A DNA stretch of 64,000 bases from UTCHB3 sp964531325 (lineage in GTDB: Bacteria > Bacteroidota > Ignavibacteria > Ignavibacteriales > Ignavibacteriaceae): contig CAZHCW010000012.1 in the NCBI GenBank assembly GCA_964531325.1, forward strand, positions 75,960-139,959, given 5' to 3'. Shown here piece by piece: positions 18,401 to 26,905 of the stretch; within the stretch, counting starts at the first letter, position 1; each line of letters starts with the position of its first letter. A program made the position numbers and the translations under genes. The notes beneath the pieces are model-generated. The model did no database searches and was not told the origin of the DNA. It saw only the letters and a list, made by a program, of their open reading frames with translations.

Positions 18401-18477
18401 TTTCGAGTGGTATTTATTTTTATCAACTTGTAACACCAAAGTTTTCTGAGGTGCGTAAGATGATTCTGGTAAAATGA
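15406..18477 (+). CDS. Secreted GH13 alpha-amylase with Ig-like domains and T9SS sorting tail
   Basis: 1023 residues: signal peptide (1-21), GH13 catalytic barrel to about 430, then domain C. The four GH13 regions are present: DAVVRH (Asp128), GFRLDAVKS (nucleophile Asp235), AVAELWG (acid/base Glu262) and LENHDFD (transition-state Asp335). Two cadherin-like putative Ig domains follow (about 515-600 and 605-695), each containing an LSGTP or IVGNP turn. Next comes a CBM9/DOMON-like sandwich, and the T9SS tail starts QNFPNPFNPST and ends KMILVK. It should hydrolyse alpha-1,4-glucans outside the cell. The first ATG at 15401 stops after two codons; ATG at 15406 is the start. Its stop overlaps the next gene's ATG. 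Confidence 0.94.
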   Translation: MKFVPKFFLFAILLTPVFVNAQDKNLLLNSPKSDVFMQGFYWNSPPGGIWWDSLKALSTRLASAGFSAIWFPSSSKGAGGGFSMGYDPYDHYDFGDYNQKGSRETRFGSKTELKGAIDAFHDVGMQVFADAVVRHMMGGEQKVPYECRPLYNGNYIVPDSAYMLFQYPSGSGRFKKTAASFYPNSGNCWVDPLFVQTDPIFRFGEWLDHNKQDVKDSLIAWGNYLRNELGYDGFRLDAVKSINPAFMAQWLNGSNPGGYAVAELWGSTSEIGNWLQVAKYQNGANVAMFDFPLRYHLRDMCNTTNGGFNMNNLDGAGLVNAGFSGFDVSTFLENHDFDRQGWDGTIDTGHDPVIYNKDLGYAYIIFSEGRPSVFFKDYIDFGLSGKIDTLIWIRQNFLGGGTTKRGGLNPYYIRQDGNTNQADLSNDIYVAKRNGYGEQPGGYIVMNDNPTQWIDVWVDTDKPVGTWYKDFTGHDVNKQVVGGIGGNPPNRIKLWAPPRSYTIYIPDTTRNINNYPVLLSVDDQIGYTNSEFKLQLSASDVNDTGLTYSLQANPGWLSVNNKGLLSGTPTFADTGRTNIIVSVSDPRGLSVKDTFALSIFRNLPPVLSTIPDTTIKATVRYEYQPSASDPDSDSLRYFFAQAPNFLNVDGITGKIVGNPAISDTGNYAVQLRVTDGKGAFGAANYNLIVKANLDTVIATYGKPLVDGNIIKGLDDWRPEWLLVADSDTDSYWSPVDTMNNELLGVYSTWDADSLYLGIDYKLFDTYNTMMVYIDAGLPGGETNFNSQQGYYGDYAKNFRFRPQDAIDFFIPAYHITKPGMYKVVDSTSVDMTTKVNAQRGANAMGAEVAVAWNDLYELGVGQIPVGVKLKIVALVAGGFNYGAGDAAPDNPDVDGNAGPDSLINLAMIEPDKNGDGFPDPTLFISDIQESEDNLLPKEFSLSQNFPNPFNPSTRIQFSLPERSVVKLKIYDVLGRELLVLVDEELVPGQYSVNAEMSQFSSGIYFYQLVTPKFSEVRKMILVK

Positions 18478-19283
18478 TCTCGTTGAAAGAAAATTCAGAC
18501 ATGAATCAAAACCTTCTTGAGGAATTGGAGAAGGAAAGAGAGAAAAACGAGGAACTTCAAAAACGACTTGAAGATTTGTCGAATCAAAATGCCGACAATA
18601 TCGGAATGGTAGGTAAGTTCCTTTCGATGATTTCGCATGAAATCAGAACTCCCGTTAATTCACTGCAACAAGCTGCAAAACAGCTTCAAGCGGATCTCGA
18701 GTTTTTTAATAATAAAGATATTTCGAAATTGACTTCCATAATGGTGGAAGACAGTGACCGGCTCTCCCGCACAATTGATCTGATGGTGCAGGTGTCTCAA
18801 CTTCAAAGTGGAACATACACTCCTAAACCTGAAAGATTTGATATTTTTCATGAAGTTCTCGCCCCGATAATTGCAGTGAAAAAGTCACTCGTTGAAAAAA
18901 GGGGAGTGCGATTTATAATTAATTCGACCACTTTAAATTGTGAGATCATTGCTGATAAATATTCTGCGATTCAGATTTGTTCCAATCTCATCGATAATTC
19001 CATAAACTATACCGAAAAAGGAATTATTGAAATTGATATCACACGAACTCCCGAGATGAGATTACAAATCTCGATTATCGACACCGGTATTGGTATGGAG
19101 GAAGAATATCTCGAAGAAATTTTTGGTCTGTTCTCGCAAGAATCAAAAGGTTATTCCAGAAAGTATGAAGGAATTGGTCTCGGCCTGGCAGCGGTAAAAG
19201 GCTTTTGTGATATCAACAATATCGACTTGTCAATTAGATCTCAAAAGGATGCAGGAACTGTGGTAACTCTTGTTTTTACATGA
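18474..19283 (+). CDS. Cytoplasmic histidine kinase coupled to the amylase gene
   Basis: 269 residues: N-terminal coiled coil (about 10-40, Glu/Lys/Leu heptads), HisKA domain with MISHEIRTP (His55), then HATPase_c with DNSINYTEKG (N box), DTGIGM (G1) and GIGLGLAAVKGF (G2). There is no membrane segment and no sensor domain, so input must come from a partner or via the coiled coil. Its ATG overlaps the amylase stop (ATGA), implying translational coupling; ATG at 18501 is an alternative start. No response regulator is adjacent. A cytoplasmic kinase coupled to a secreted glycosidase is an unexpected pairing. The kinase call is firm. Confidence 0.92.
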   Translation: MISLKENSDMNQNLLEELEKEREKNEELQKRLEDLSNQNADNIGMVGKFLSMISHEIRTPVNSLQQAAKQLQADLEFFNNKDISKLTSIMVEDSDRLSRTIDLMVQVSQLQSGTYTPKPERFDIFHEVLAPIIAVKKSLVEKRGVRFIINSTTLNCEIIADKYSAIQICSNLIDNSINYTEKGIIEIDITRTPEMRLQISIIDTGIGMEEEYLEEIFGLFSQESKGYSRKYEGIGLGLAAVKGFCDINNIDLSIRSQKDAGTVVTLVFT

Positions 19284-19316
19284 GTTTGTTAACCTAAGGG
19301 AGACAATATTATCATA

Positions 19317-19348
19317 AAAAAGGCTGACTCGCAAGAATCAGCCTTTTT
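19317..19348. terminator. Bidirectional terminator between kinase and M24 peptidase
   Basis: An 11-bp stem AAAAAGGCTGA / TCAGCCTTTTT with a 10-base loop lies between convergent genes and has A/T runs on both sides. Confidence 0.9.
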
Positions 19349-19370
19349 CATTTTTATAAAACAAGGGAGG

Positions 19371-20564
19371 TTACTTTAAGATTGGGACGACTGACCACTG
19401 TCTTTCACCACCTGTCTGTTCAACCGTTCCATCGGGATGAATGTAAACATCAATCTCTGAACGAACTCCAAAATCACCTTTAAGGTAGATACCCGGTTCG
19501 ATGGAGAATGAAGTCCCCGGGAGGATCAGACGCATATCCTGTGTTTCAAAATTATCGTTATGAGGTCCGGTTCCATGAAGTGTGGTTGTAATGGAATGAC
19601 CCGTTCGGTGAACAAAATATTCTGCATATCCTGCATCAGCAATCACTTTTCTTGAGGCATCATCCACTTCCCATCCTCTAACTTCCTCACCTTTTTTAAA
19701 TCGTTCGCTTACAAGATTAAATGCAGCTTCGCGTGCATCTTTTACAATATTAAATATCTTGACATAGCGTTCAGGAACTTCTGTACCAACATATCCCACC
19801 CATGTGATATCAGCCCAAACGCCGTTATCTTTTTTGGGTTTTGCCCAAAGGTCGATCAAAACAAAGTCATCTTTATGGATTTTTTTCCAGACTTCAGGTG
19901 TAGGGGAATAATGAGGATTGGCGCCATTTCCATTAACACCAACAATCACTTCATGATCGGTTTCGAACCCTCGTTTTTCGATTTCATCCATGATCAGTTT
20001 TTGAACTTCATACTCCGTTGTCTCACCGGTCGATTCAATTTTTTCTTTGATAAATTTCCAGCAGAGATCCACGATATCTGTGAGGGCATTTGCTACGGGA
20101 ATGTTGTCATCATACTGTTCTTTCGTCCAGACAGCGGTAAACTCGGTTAACAGATCACCACTTGAAACGATCTCAAGTCCAAAATCTTTTAAATATTCAT
20201 AAGTACCGGCGTCAAGTTTTGAGAGATAAGGGATAGCGTTTTTGGGTGAATACTCCATGGCAACTTTTTTTACACCGTTTAAGAGGGTTGCCATTATTTT
20301 GTTCAGGGAATTATAATCACTATAGGGGTGCATATCTCCGGGCAGATGGGCGAGATTATGGAGTTCGATCGCCATTGCAACCTTTTGAGGTGTTCCTTCT
20401 GCGGGGATAAAATAAAAAAATCTTCTTGTAAGGTGAGCTTTTGCAGGGAATTCCAGTACGCTAAGAGCAAGATCGTTAGACCCTCTAAAATCGTAGAATA
20501 ACCAGCCGTCCAACCCGTTTTTATTAATCAGGTTTTGTAATTTGCTAATTTTTTCTTGTGTCAT
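19371..20564 (-). CDS. M24 family metallopeptidase (Xaa-Pro aminopeptidase-like)
   Basis: 397 residues with a creatinase-like N-terminal domain and a C-terminal pita-bread fold. The dinuclear metal ligands can be placed: Asp238 (LIDLW), Asp252 (ADITW), His323 (HRTGHSI), Glu356 (SIEPGIY) and Glu370 (RSEIDVYI). No signal peptide, so it is cytoplasmic, where it would remove residues preceding proline from peptides. Several M24 enzymes (prolidase, aminopeptidase P) share this layout; exact specificity is not decidable here. It converges on the histidine kinase and shares its terminator. Confidence 0.9.
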   Translation of the reverse strand: MTQEKISKLQNLINKNGLDGWLFYDFRGSNDLALSVLEFPAKAHLTRRFFYFIPAEGTPQKVAMAIELHNLAHLPGDMHPYSDYNSLNKIMATLLNGVKKVAMEYSPKNAIPYLSKLDAGTYEYLKDFGLEIVSSGDLLTEFTAVWTKEQYDDNIPVANALTDIVDLCWKFIKEKIESTGETTEYEVQKLIMDEIEKRGFETDHEVIVGVNGNGANPHYSPTPEVWKKIHKDDFVLIDLWAKPKKDNGVWADITWVGYVGTEVPERYVKIFNIVKDAREAAFNLVSERFKKGEEVRGWEVDDASRKVIADAGYAEYFVHRTGHSITTTLHGTGPHNDNFETQDMRLILPGTSFSIEPGIYLKGDFGVRSEIDVYIHPDGTVEQTGGERQWSVVPILK

Positions 20565-20700
20565 ATTGATACCCGGTTGATAATTGATAACTGTGACTAA
20601 TCTTGACCATTAAAATTGATGTAAAACAATAGCTCAAAAATAGTTAATTTCCGCTTTAATTTTCTCCCAATTCCATTCATATTTAATTATTCGAGGCACC

Positions 20701-23544
20701 ATGAGGCAAATCCTCATTCTTACAACTCTTTTAATCGCAACCGGTGTATATTCCCAGAGTTATCAGGGTCCCGCACTTGGAAGTTATGCAAGCGGCGTTT
20801 ATGTAACCACAAATTCATTTACAAATCAACCTGTAAGTAAATCTCCAAAATTTGAGACTGTTCGTAACAAGATAAGATTTAAGGGGTTTGCATATAGCAT
20901 CGAGCATAATGAAAAACTTCCGGGTGAGCTCGAAATCTACAATGAGGGTGGTGTTTCGACCGAAGCCGGCGGTGTTGCATTGATAAAAAGTTTTGAAGGG
21001 AACACAGAATCAAATTCGATTCCTCCCGATCCTCATGTAGCAGTTGGACCCGACCATGTGGTGGGAACGGTAAATTCCGATTTTGCAATTTGGGACAAAA
21101 ATGGCAATCTCTTAAAGAGAATTGATGCGGGCAACTGGTATTCCAGTTTTGGTGTTGACCCATTTGATCCCAAAGTTGTTTACGATCATTTTGCTCAAAG
21201 GTGGGTGATGGTATGGCTTGACCAGAGGGATTCCCCACAAAGAGGTTACATAATGATTTCTGTTTCCGATGACTCAAATCCTTTGGGAACCTGGAGAAAT
21301 TGGTTGTTGCCTTCAAATATGAACGGTTCAACTACAACCTCAAATTGGGGAGACTATCAGGGAGTAGGATTTGATGAAGACAATTTTCTGATAACATCCA
21401 ATCAATTTAATTTTGGTGGTTATTTCGATTATGCAAAAATCAGAGTGATCAAAAAATCCGAGATATATAATAATCCGACAGACACATGCAGATGGTATGA
21501 CTTTTGGAACATCAAATATCCCGGAAACAGCCAGAGCGTTTTTAACATCAGACCGGTGATCCATTTTACCCCGTCTGATACCACATATTTTGTTCATGTG
21601 CCATATTATTCCTCAAATGCTTATGTGTTATACAGGGTAACTTATGACGGGAATGGTGTTCCCGCTCTTAGCGGGAGTGCAATACCTGTTACTGCTTACA
21701 GTGATCCTCCACAGGCGCTTCAACCGGGTGGGGTGGCATTGGAATCGAGTGGGCCTGAACTGACAAACGAGCCTGTTTACCGGGATGGTTCGATATGGTT
21801 AACCCACTCAACCAGAAATCCTTCGAGTGGTTCTTTTTCAGCCGTAAGAGTGGCAAGACTTAATCCTTTTACTTCAACACCGATTGAACAATTAACATTC
21901 GGGACACCTTCAACCTGGTATTTTTACCCGGCAATTATGATCGACAAAGGTGGAAATATGGTCTTCACTGTAAGTCGCTCAAGTCAAACGGAGTATGTCA
22001 GTGCCTATTATGTTGGAAAACAGAATGGAGCTACCACTTTTACACAACCGTACCTGTTGATGCCGGGAAGAGGGCAATATCAAAAGGATTATGGAAGTGG
22101 AAGAAACAGATGGGGTGATTACCTTGGAATTTCACTCGATCCATCCGGAGAAACATTTTGGATGATGAGTGAATATGTTGCAGCCCCAAGTGTGTGGAGT
22201 AACAGAATTGGTGAAGTAAGAATGATGCCGGTTACCGGTGCTTCTCTGCTGACAGATATCCCAAGAATTGATTTCCTTGAGATGGAGAGAGGGAAAGAGA
22301 AAGACACAATCACTTTCCAGATGATCAATGTTGGTTCACAACCATTGATAATCAACTCACTTGGATTATCAAATTCTGCTTTTAGTCTGGCAGGTCAGTT
22401 GTCGTATCCATTAACGATAAATTCATTTGACAGTCTTGCGATAAGTGTTGTTTGTAATCCACAAACTGCGGGATTGTTATATGATACATTGGTATTGGTA
22501 GATAATGATCCGGTGGAAAACAGAATCCCTGTAAGAGTTGAATCTTTTGATTTAAATCCTGTGGCACCACAAAAAATTGTTGTGGTTACAAATTCCAGTA
22601 ATGGGGGAGGATCCTTCTTGATTAACAAGTCAACGGGTGAATCGACACTACTTGGACCCGCAGGAGCAAATTCATTCAGTTCAATTTCTGCACATCCAAA
22701 AACGGGGGTGATCTATGGATTCAGATCAAGTGGTGGACAAACTCTTTTGAATAAAATGGACGCAACAACCGGAAAGCTCTACTCGAGAATCACTCTTGAC
22801 CTTAATGATGTAACCGGTAGTGCATTTGATACTTCAGGCACCCTCTATCTTGTTTCGAAAAGGAACTTGTTATATAAATACAATGAAACAGATAATTCAT
22901 TAATCAGAACTGATTCGATAAAATGTACTGTTTCGGCAATCGCATTTGATCCTTCAAATAACTTGCTTTATGCGTCAATATATAAACCACTTGGAGCTGA
23001 TAAAGACAAGTTACTGCGAATAATTCAGGGATTGGGTGACACACTTAGAATCGGTAATCTCGGAAATAATAAACCTGTAAGAACTTTATTTTTCGACGAA
23101 ACCGGCGGTTTATTTGGTTTTACCGGAGTGGCGTCTGCGAGTGGCGAATTAACGGCAATCAACAAATCAAATGGACTTGGGACAGTGATTGGTTCTACAG
23201 GGCTGATTGGTCTGGTTTCAGCAGCTTATTATCCGGGAGTTATCAACTCTATAAATGAAACGAGTGATGGCTCCTTAATTTCTGCTTACAAGCTGTTTGA
23301 TAACTATCCAAATCCCTTTAACCCGTCAACTGTTATTCGATTTACGATACCGGTTTCGGGAATGGTGAGTCTCGTTGTATATAACACACTGGGAGAAAAA
23401 GTTGCCGTTCTAATAAATGGTAACATGAACGCCGGAGAACATAAAGTTGAGTTTGATGCATCGGGATTAACGAGTGGAGTCTATTTCTGTGAACTCCGCA
23501 CCGGTGACTTCAGATCAATGAAAAAGATGGTGCTGCTGAGGTGA
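20701..23544 (+). CDS. Large secreted protein with choice-of-anchor-D-like domain and T9SS tail
   Basis: 947 residues. A signal peptide (1-19, ending VYSQ) is followed by a long N-terminal beta-rich region (IPPDPHVAVGPDHVVGTVNS) typical of large exported proteins. An ASH/choice-of-anchor-D-like segment (about 515-620, with INVGSQPLIINSLGLS) comes next, then a propeller-like repeat region (630-860), and finally a T9SS type A tail (DNYPNPFNPST to KMVLLR). No catalytic motif is recognised. It is presumably a surface-attached or released protein handled by the same export machinery as the peptidase and amylase. Likely monocistronic or leading into yidD 34 bases downstream. Confidence 0.85.
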   Translation: MRQILILTTLLIATGVYSQSYQGPALGSYASGVYVTTNSFTNQPVSKSPKFETVRNKIRFKGFAYSIEHNEKLPGELEIYNEGGVSTEAGGVALIKSFEGNTESNSIPPDPHVAVGPDHVVGTVNSDFAIWDKNGNLLKRIDAGNWYSSFGVDPFDPKVVYDHFAQRWVMVWLDQRDSPQRGYIMISVSDDSNPLGTWRNWLLPSNMNGSTTTSNWGDYQGVGFDEDNFLITSNQFNFGGYFDYAKIRVIKKSEIYNNPTDTCRWYDFWNIKYPGNSQSVFNIRPVIHFTPSDTTYFVHVPYYSSNAYVLYRVTYDGNGVPALSGSAIPVTAYSDPPQALQPGGVALESSGPELTNEPVYRDGSIWLTHSTRNPSSGSFSAVRVARLNPFTSTPIEQLTFGTPSTWYFYPAIMIDKGGNMVFTVSRSSQTEYVSAYYVGKQNGATTFTQPYLLMPGRGQYQKDYGSGRNRWGDYLGISLDPSGETFWMMSEYVAAPSVWSNRIGEVRMMPVTGASLLTDIPRIDFLEMERGKEKDTITFQMINVGSQPLIINSLGLSNSAFSLAGQLSYPLTINSFDSLAISVVCNPQTAGLLYDTLVLVDNDPVENRIPVRVESFDLNPVAPQKIVVVTNSSNGGGSFLINKSTGESTLLGPAGANSFSSISAHPKTGVIYGFRSSGGQTLLNKMDATTGKLYSRITLDLNDVTGSAFDTSGTLYLVSKRNLLYKYNETDNSLIRTDSIKCTVSAIAFDPSNNLLYASIYKPLGADKDKLLRIIQGLGDTLRIGNLGNNKPVRTLFFDETGGLFGFTGVASASGELTAINKSNGLGTVIGSTGLIGLVSAAYYPGVINSINETSDGSLISAYKLFDNYPNPFNPSTVIRFTIPVSGMVSLVVYNTLGEKVAVLINGNMNAGEHKVEFDASGLTSGVYFCELRTGDFRSMKKMVLLR

Positions 23545-23578
23545 TTGAAAGCGATTTATTTTAGATGTTTGGTATTAA

Positions 23579-23818
23579 ATGAAATTTTTCAGATTTTTGA
23601 TGAATTCAATTTCATATTTGCTTGTGATGATAGTCCGTGGCTATCAATTATTGATCTCACCACTTTTCCCTCCCAGTTGTCGCTTCTCTCCAACTTGTTC
23701 AAATTATATGATTGAAGCATTACACAAACACGGTCCTTTTAAGGGATTACGATTGGGAATCTGGCGGATTTTAAGATGTAACCCCTGGGGTGGAAGCGGA
23801 TATGATCCCGTTCCTTGA
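23579..23818 (+). CDS. yidD: Membrane protein insertion efficiency factor YidD
   Basis: A 79-residue protein of the expected size with the family block CRFSPTCSNYMIEAL-KHG, then LGIWRILRCNPWGGSGYDPVP. The three Cys pattern and amphipathic N-terminus are standard. YidD is a peripheral inner-membrane protein that assists YidC insertion. It usually neighbours rnpA and yidC; here it is away from them, between a T9SS cargo gene and pyrE. Confidence 0.96.
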   Translation: MKFFRFLMNSISYLLVMIVRGYQLLISPLFPPSCRFSPTCSNYMIEALHKHGPFKGLRLGIWRILRCNPWGGSGYDPVP

Positions 23819-23909
23819 TTATGTGTGGGGAGATGTGATTTGAAACAGGATTACTTAAATTTCAGGCAATAACTAATAATTATAAACATAGATTAGACTT
23901 AAAAAAAAG

Positions 23910-24443
23910 ATGAATAAAAAAGAACTTGCAATAAAGATTTTTGACACAGCCCACCTCACCGGTGAATTTCTTTTAAGATCAGGGAAAATATCAAATGAAT
24001 ATTTTGATAAATACAGATTTGAAGCTGATCCTGTTCTATTGAATGAGATCGGAGAACAGATGGTTAATCTAATTCCTGAGGGAACCGAAGTTTTGGCAGG
24101 ACTTGAAATGGGTGGGATACCTCTTGCTACTGTACTTTCATTAAAAACAGGATTACCAGTAATATTTGTGCGTAAAGAAGCAAAAAAATATGGTACCTGT
24201 AAAGTTGCAGAAGGTAGTGAATTTGCAGGGAAAAAGGTTTGTATTATTGAAGATGTTGTTACTACAGGTGGACAAATCAATCTTAGTGCCGTTGACCTCA
24301 GAAATCAGGGTGCGATCGTTGATTCAGTTCTCTGTGTGATTTTAAGGGAACCAAAAGCTTATGATAATCTTGGAGAAAAAGGACTTGGGCTGGTTCCATT
24401 GTTCACCATGGAAGAGATTAAACAATATAAAGAGATCAATTAA
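23910..24443 (+). CDS. pyrE: Orotate phosphoribosyltransferase
   Basis: Adds the ribose-5-phosphate of PRPP to orotate to form OMP in pyrimidine synthesis. 177 residues with the PRPP-binding motif VCIIEDVVTTGGQI (about 110-123), the catalytic-loop start RKEAKKYGTCK, and the substrate loop ISNEYFDKYRF. It is slightly short compared with 190-215-residue homologues because the C-terminus is trimmed, but all active-site parts remain. It is followed after 17 bases by the peptidase gene. Confidence 0.93.
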   Translation: MNKKELAIKIFDTAHLTGEFLLRSGKISNEYFDKYRFEADPVLLNEIGEQMVNLIPEGTEVLAGLEMGGIPLATVLSLKTGLPVIFVRKEAKKYGTCKVAEGSEFAGKKVCIIEDVVTTGGQINLSAVDLRNQGAIVDSVLCVILREPKAYDNLGEKGLGLVPLFTMEEIKQYKEIN

Positions 24444-24460
24444 TTAAAACAGGTTATGAT

Positions 24461-26680
24461 ATGTTCAATTTGAAGAGAATTTCATTTTTTATAGTTCTGC
24501 TACTTTTTTCAGCTTCAGCACAGGAAAAAGTTACCATTGAAAAACTTTTTCGCGGGGAATTCTCAGGTGAGTATTTTAAAAGTGTCAGTTGGACAGAGAC
24601 CGGGCACACATATTATAAAATTGAAGACGGAACTGATGGTTCGCAGATATTTAAAGTTGACATCTCATCAGGTGACAAGACACTTCTTGCCGACACCAAA
24701 GATTTTGTGCCCGAAGGGAAAAACACGCCTCTTTCTCTCAATGATTTTAAATTTAGCAAGTCAGGGAAATACATCCTCATATACACGAATACAAAAAGAG
24801 TTTGGCGTGTAAATTCAAAAGGGGATTATTGGGTTTACAATACCGGGTCAAAAAAATTAAGACAACTTGGTGGCGTGGAAGCAAAACCATCTACCCTTCA
24901 ATTTGCGAAGATAGATCCGACAGAAAAATATGCAGCTTATGTAAGAGAACATAATCTATATCTCGAAGATCTTGAAACCGGCGTTGTAAAAGCATTGACA
25001 ACTGACGGCAGCAGAACGATAATAAACGGTACTTTTGATTGGGTTTATGAGGAAGAGTTTGGCATCCGTGATGGCTTTAGATGGAGCCCGGATGGTAGCA
25101 GAATAGCATTTTGGAGATTGGATGCTAAAAACATCAAAGAATTTTTAATGATCAATAACACCGATTCTCTCTATTCTTATACAATCCCTGTTCAATATCC
25201 AAAAGCAGGCGAAAAAAACAGCGAGTGTAAAGTAGGAACTGTTGACATCAAAACCGGAAAAACTGTTTGGATGAATGTGGGAGATGATCCGGCGAATAAC
25301 TACATTCCGAGGATGGAGTGGGCAGGGAATACAGGAAAACTGGCATTTCAGCACTTAAACAGATTACAAAATGAAATGACGGTCTTTTTGGGTGACCCGG
25401 CGACCGGTGAAGTAAAAAAACTTTATTATGAAAAACAGAATGAGTGGATCGAAGTTGTTGACGATTGGAGATTTATAAATAATGATGCGGACTTATTCTG
25501 GATTAGTGACAAAAGTGGTTACGCTCAAATGTACCTTATTTCGTTAAAAACAGGCGAAACCAGAAATATTATGAACACCAACCACGATGTGATGGAGTTG
25601 GTAAGGTTTGTGGAAAACAGTGGTACTGTGTATTATTATGCCTCCCCAACAAACGGAACACAAAGATATCTGTATGAAGCAAGTCTCAATGGCAAGTTTG
25701 AGCCCAGACGACTTACACCTGAACAATTTACGGGATATAACACCTACTCAGTTTCGGGTGACGGATTGTATGCTTACCATATGCATTATGACATTAACTC
25801 ACCTGCATCAGTTTATTTTATTGATCTTCCAACGCATAATACCATCAGAACCGAAGTAACAAATGAAGCACTTAAAACAAAACTGAAAAATGTTGGTTAT
25901 AATTATGAGTTGTTCACGGTAAAAACTCCTGCAGGAGTGGAAGTCGACGGGTGGTGTGTAAAACCATCCGACTTTGATCCATCAAAAAAATATCCTGTTC
26001 TGTTTTATGTTTACAATGAGCCAGCAAGCCAGACAGTACTCGATAAATATGATGGTTTTATGGGATTATATCACAAAATAATTGCTGATAAAGGTTACAT
26101 AGTTATGAGTGTTGATGGCAGGGGAACTCCGGCTCCAAAGGGGAGAGAGTGGAGAAAATCGATATATCAGAAAATTGGTGTTATTTCAACTGAAGATCAG
26201 GCCGGTGCACTTCAGACTTTATTAAATGAGAGACCCTACATGGATGCTACAAAAGTGGGTGTATGGGGTTGGAGCGGTGGTGGTTCCATGACTCTTAATA
26301 TGATGTTCCGGCATCCAAAATCTTATCATTTTGGTATTTCAGTAGCTCCCGTTACGGATCTAAGATTTTATGATACAATTTATGAAGAGAGATATATGGG
26401 ACTTCCCCAGGACAGCTCCGAGGCTTATAAAGAATGTTCGCCTGTAACTTACGCTGCCAACCTCGAGGGAAATTTATTTCTCATCCACGGAACAGGTGAT
26501 GATAATGTCCATTTCCAGAATGCTGAGTACCTTGTAAACAAACTCGTGGCAGCAGGAAAACAGTTCAGATATATGCCGTACCCAAACAGATCACATGGAA
26601 TTTCAGAGGGTAAGGGAACAACTATGCACTTGTTTAACTCGATGCTTCTTTTTTTTGATGAACAATTGCTCAAAAAGTAG
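24461..26680 (+). CDS. S9 family peptidase, dipeptidyl-peptidase IV-like
   Basis: 739 residues: signal peptide (1-20, ending ASAQ), DPP-IV beta-propeller, then alpha/beta hydrolase domain. The catalytic triad is visible: Ser near 603 in GWSGGGS, Asp near 679 in GTGDDNVHF, and His near 711 in NRSHGIS. The double-Glu motif that anchors substrate N-termini is in DWVYEEEFG near 196. It should release X-Pro (or X-Ala) dipeptides in the periplasm or outside. No T9SS tail, so it probably stays periplasmic. Together with the M28 enzyme it fits a peptide-scavenging lifestyle. Confidence 0.94.
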   Translation: MFNLKRISFFIVLLLFSASAQEKVTIEKLFRGEFSGEYFKSVSWTETGHTYYKIEDGTDGSQIFKVDISSGDKTLLADTKDFVPEGKNTPLSLNDFKFSKSGKYILIYTNTKRVWRVNSKGDYWVYNTGSKKLRQLGGVEAKPSTLQFAKIDPTEKYAAYVREHNLYLEDLETGVVKALTTDGSRTIINGTFDWVYEEEFGIRDGFRWSPDGSRIAFWRLDAKNIKEFLMINNTDSLYSYTIPVQYPKAGEKNSECKVGTVDIKTGKTVWMNVGDDPANNYIPRMEWAGNTGKLAFQHLNRLQNEMTVFLGDPATGEVKKLYYEKQNEWIEVVDDWRFINNDADLFWISDKSGYAQMYLISLKTGETRNIMNTNHDVMELVRFVENSGTVYYYASPTNGTQRYLYEASLNGKFEPRRLTPEQFTGYNTYSVSGDGLYAYHMHYDINSPASVYFIDLPTHNTIRTEVTNEALKTKLKNVGYNYELFTVKTPAGVEVDGWCVKPSDFDPSKKYPVLFYVYNEPASQTVLDKYDGFMGLYHKIIADKGYIVMSVDGRGTPAPKGREWRKSIYQKIGVISTEDQAGALQTLLNERPYMDATKVGVWGWSGGGSMTLNMMFRHPKSYHFGISVAPVTDLRFYDTIYEERYMGLPQDSSEAYKECSPVTYAANLEGNLFLIHGTGDDNVHFQNAEYLVNKLVAAGKQFRYMPYPNRSHGISEGKGTTMHLFNSMLLFFDEQLLKK

Positions 26681-26905
26681 AAAAATATGATAAAAAACAA
26701 GTTTACTTTTCCTTATATCGTTTTTTTTATTTAGTTTTGGTAGAATGATTTCTACAAAAACTTAGAAAGGGGGCAGCCATTAATTATTATGGTTGTAATA
26801 ATCAGTAGAAGTCAAAAGACAAAATCACAGACACAGATTTACTAATATCAAAGCGGCATTGCTTATATAATTTTGTTAAAAGATACACACACAGGAGTCA
26901 GTAAT

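Noticed and set aside
26681..26905. Riboswitch or leader RNA before the TonB receptor
   Set aside because: The 225-base leader has no riboswitch core I can recognise and no clear stem-loop set; only a ribosome site is supported.
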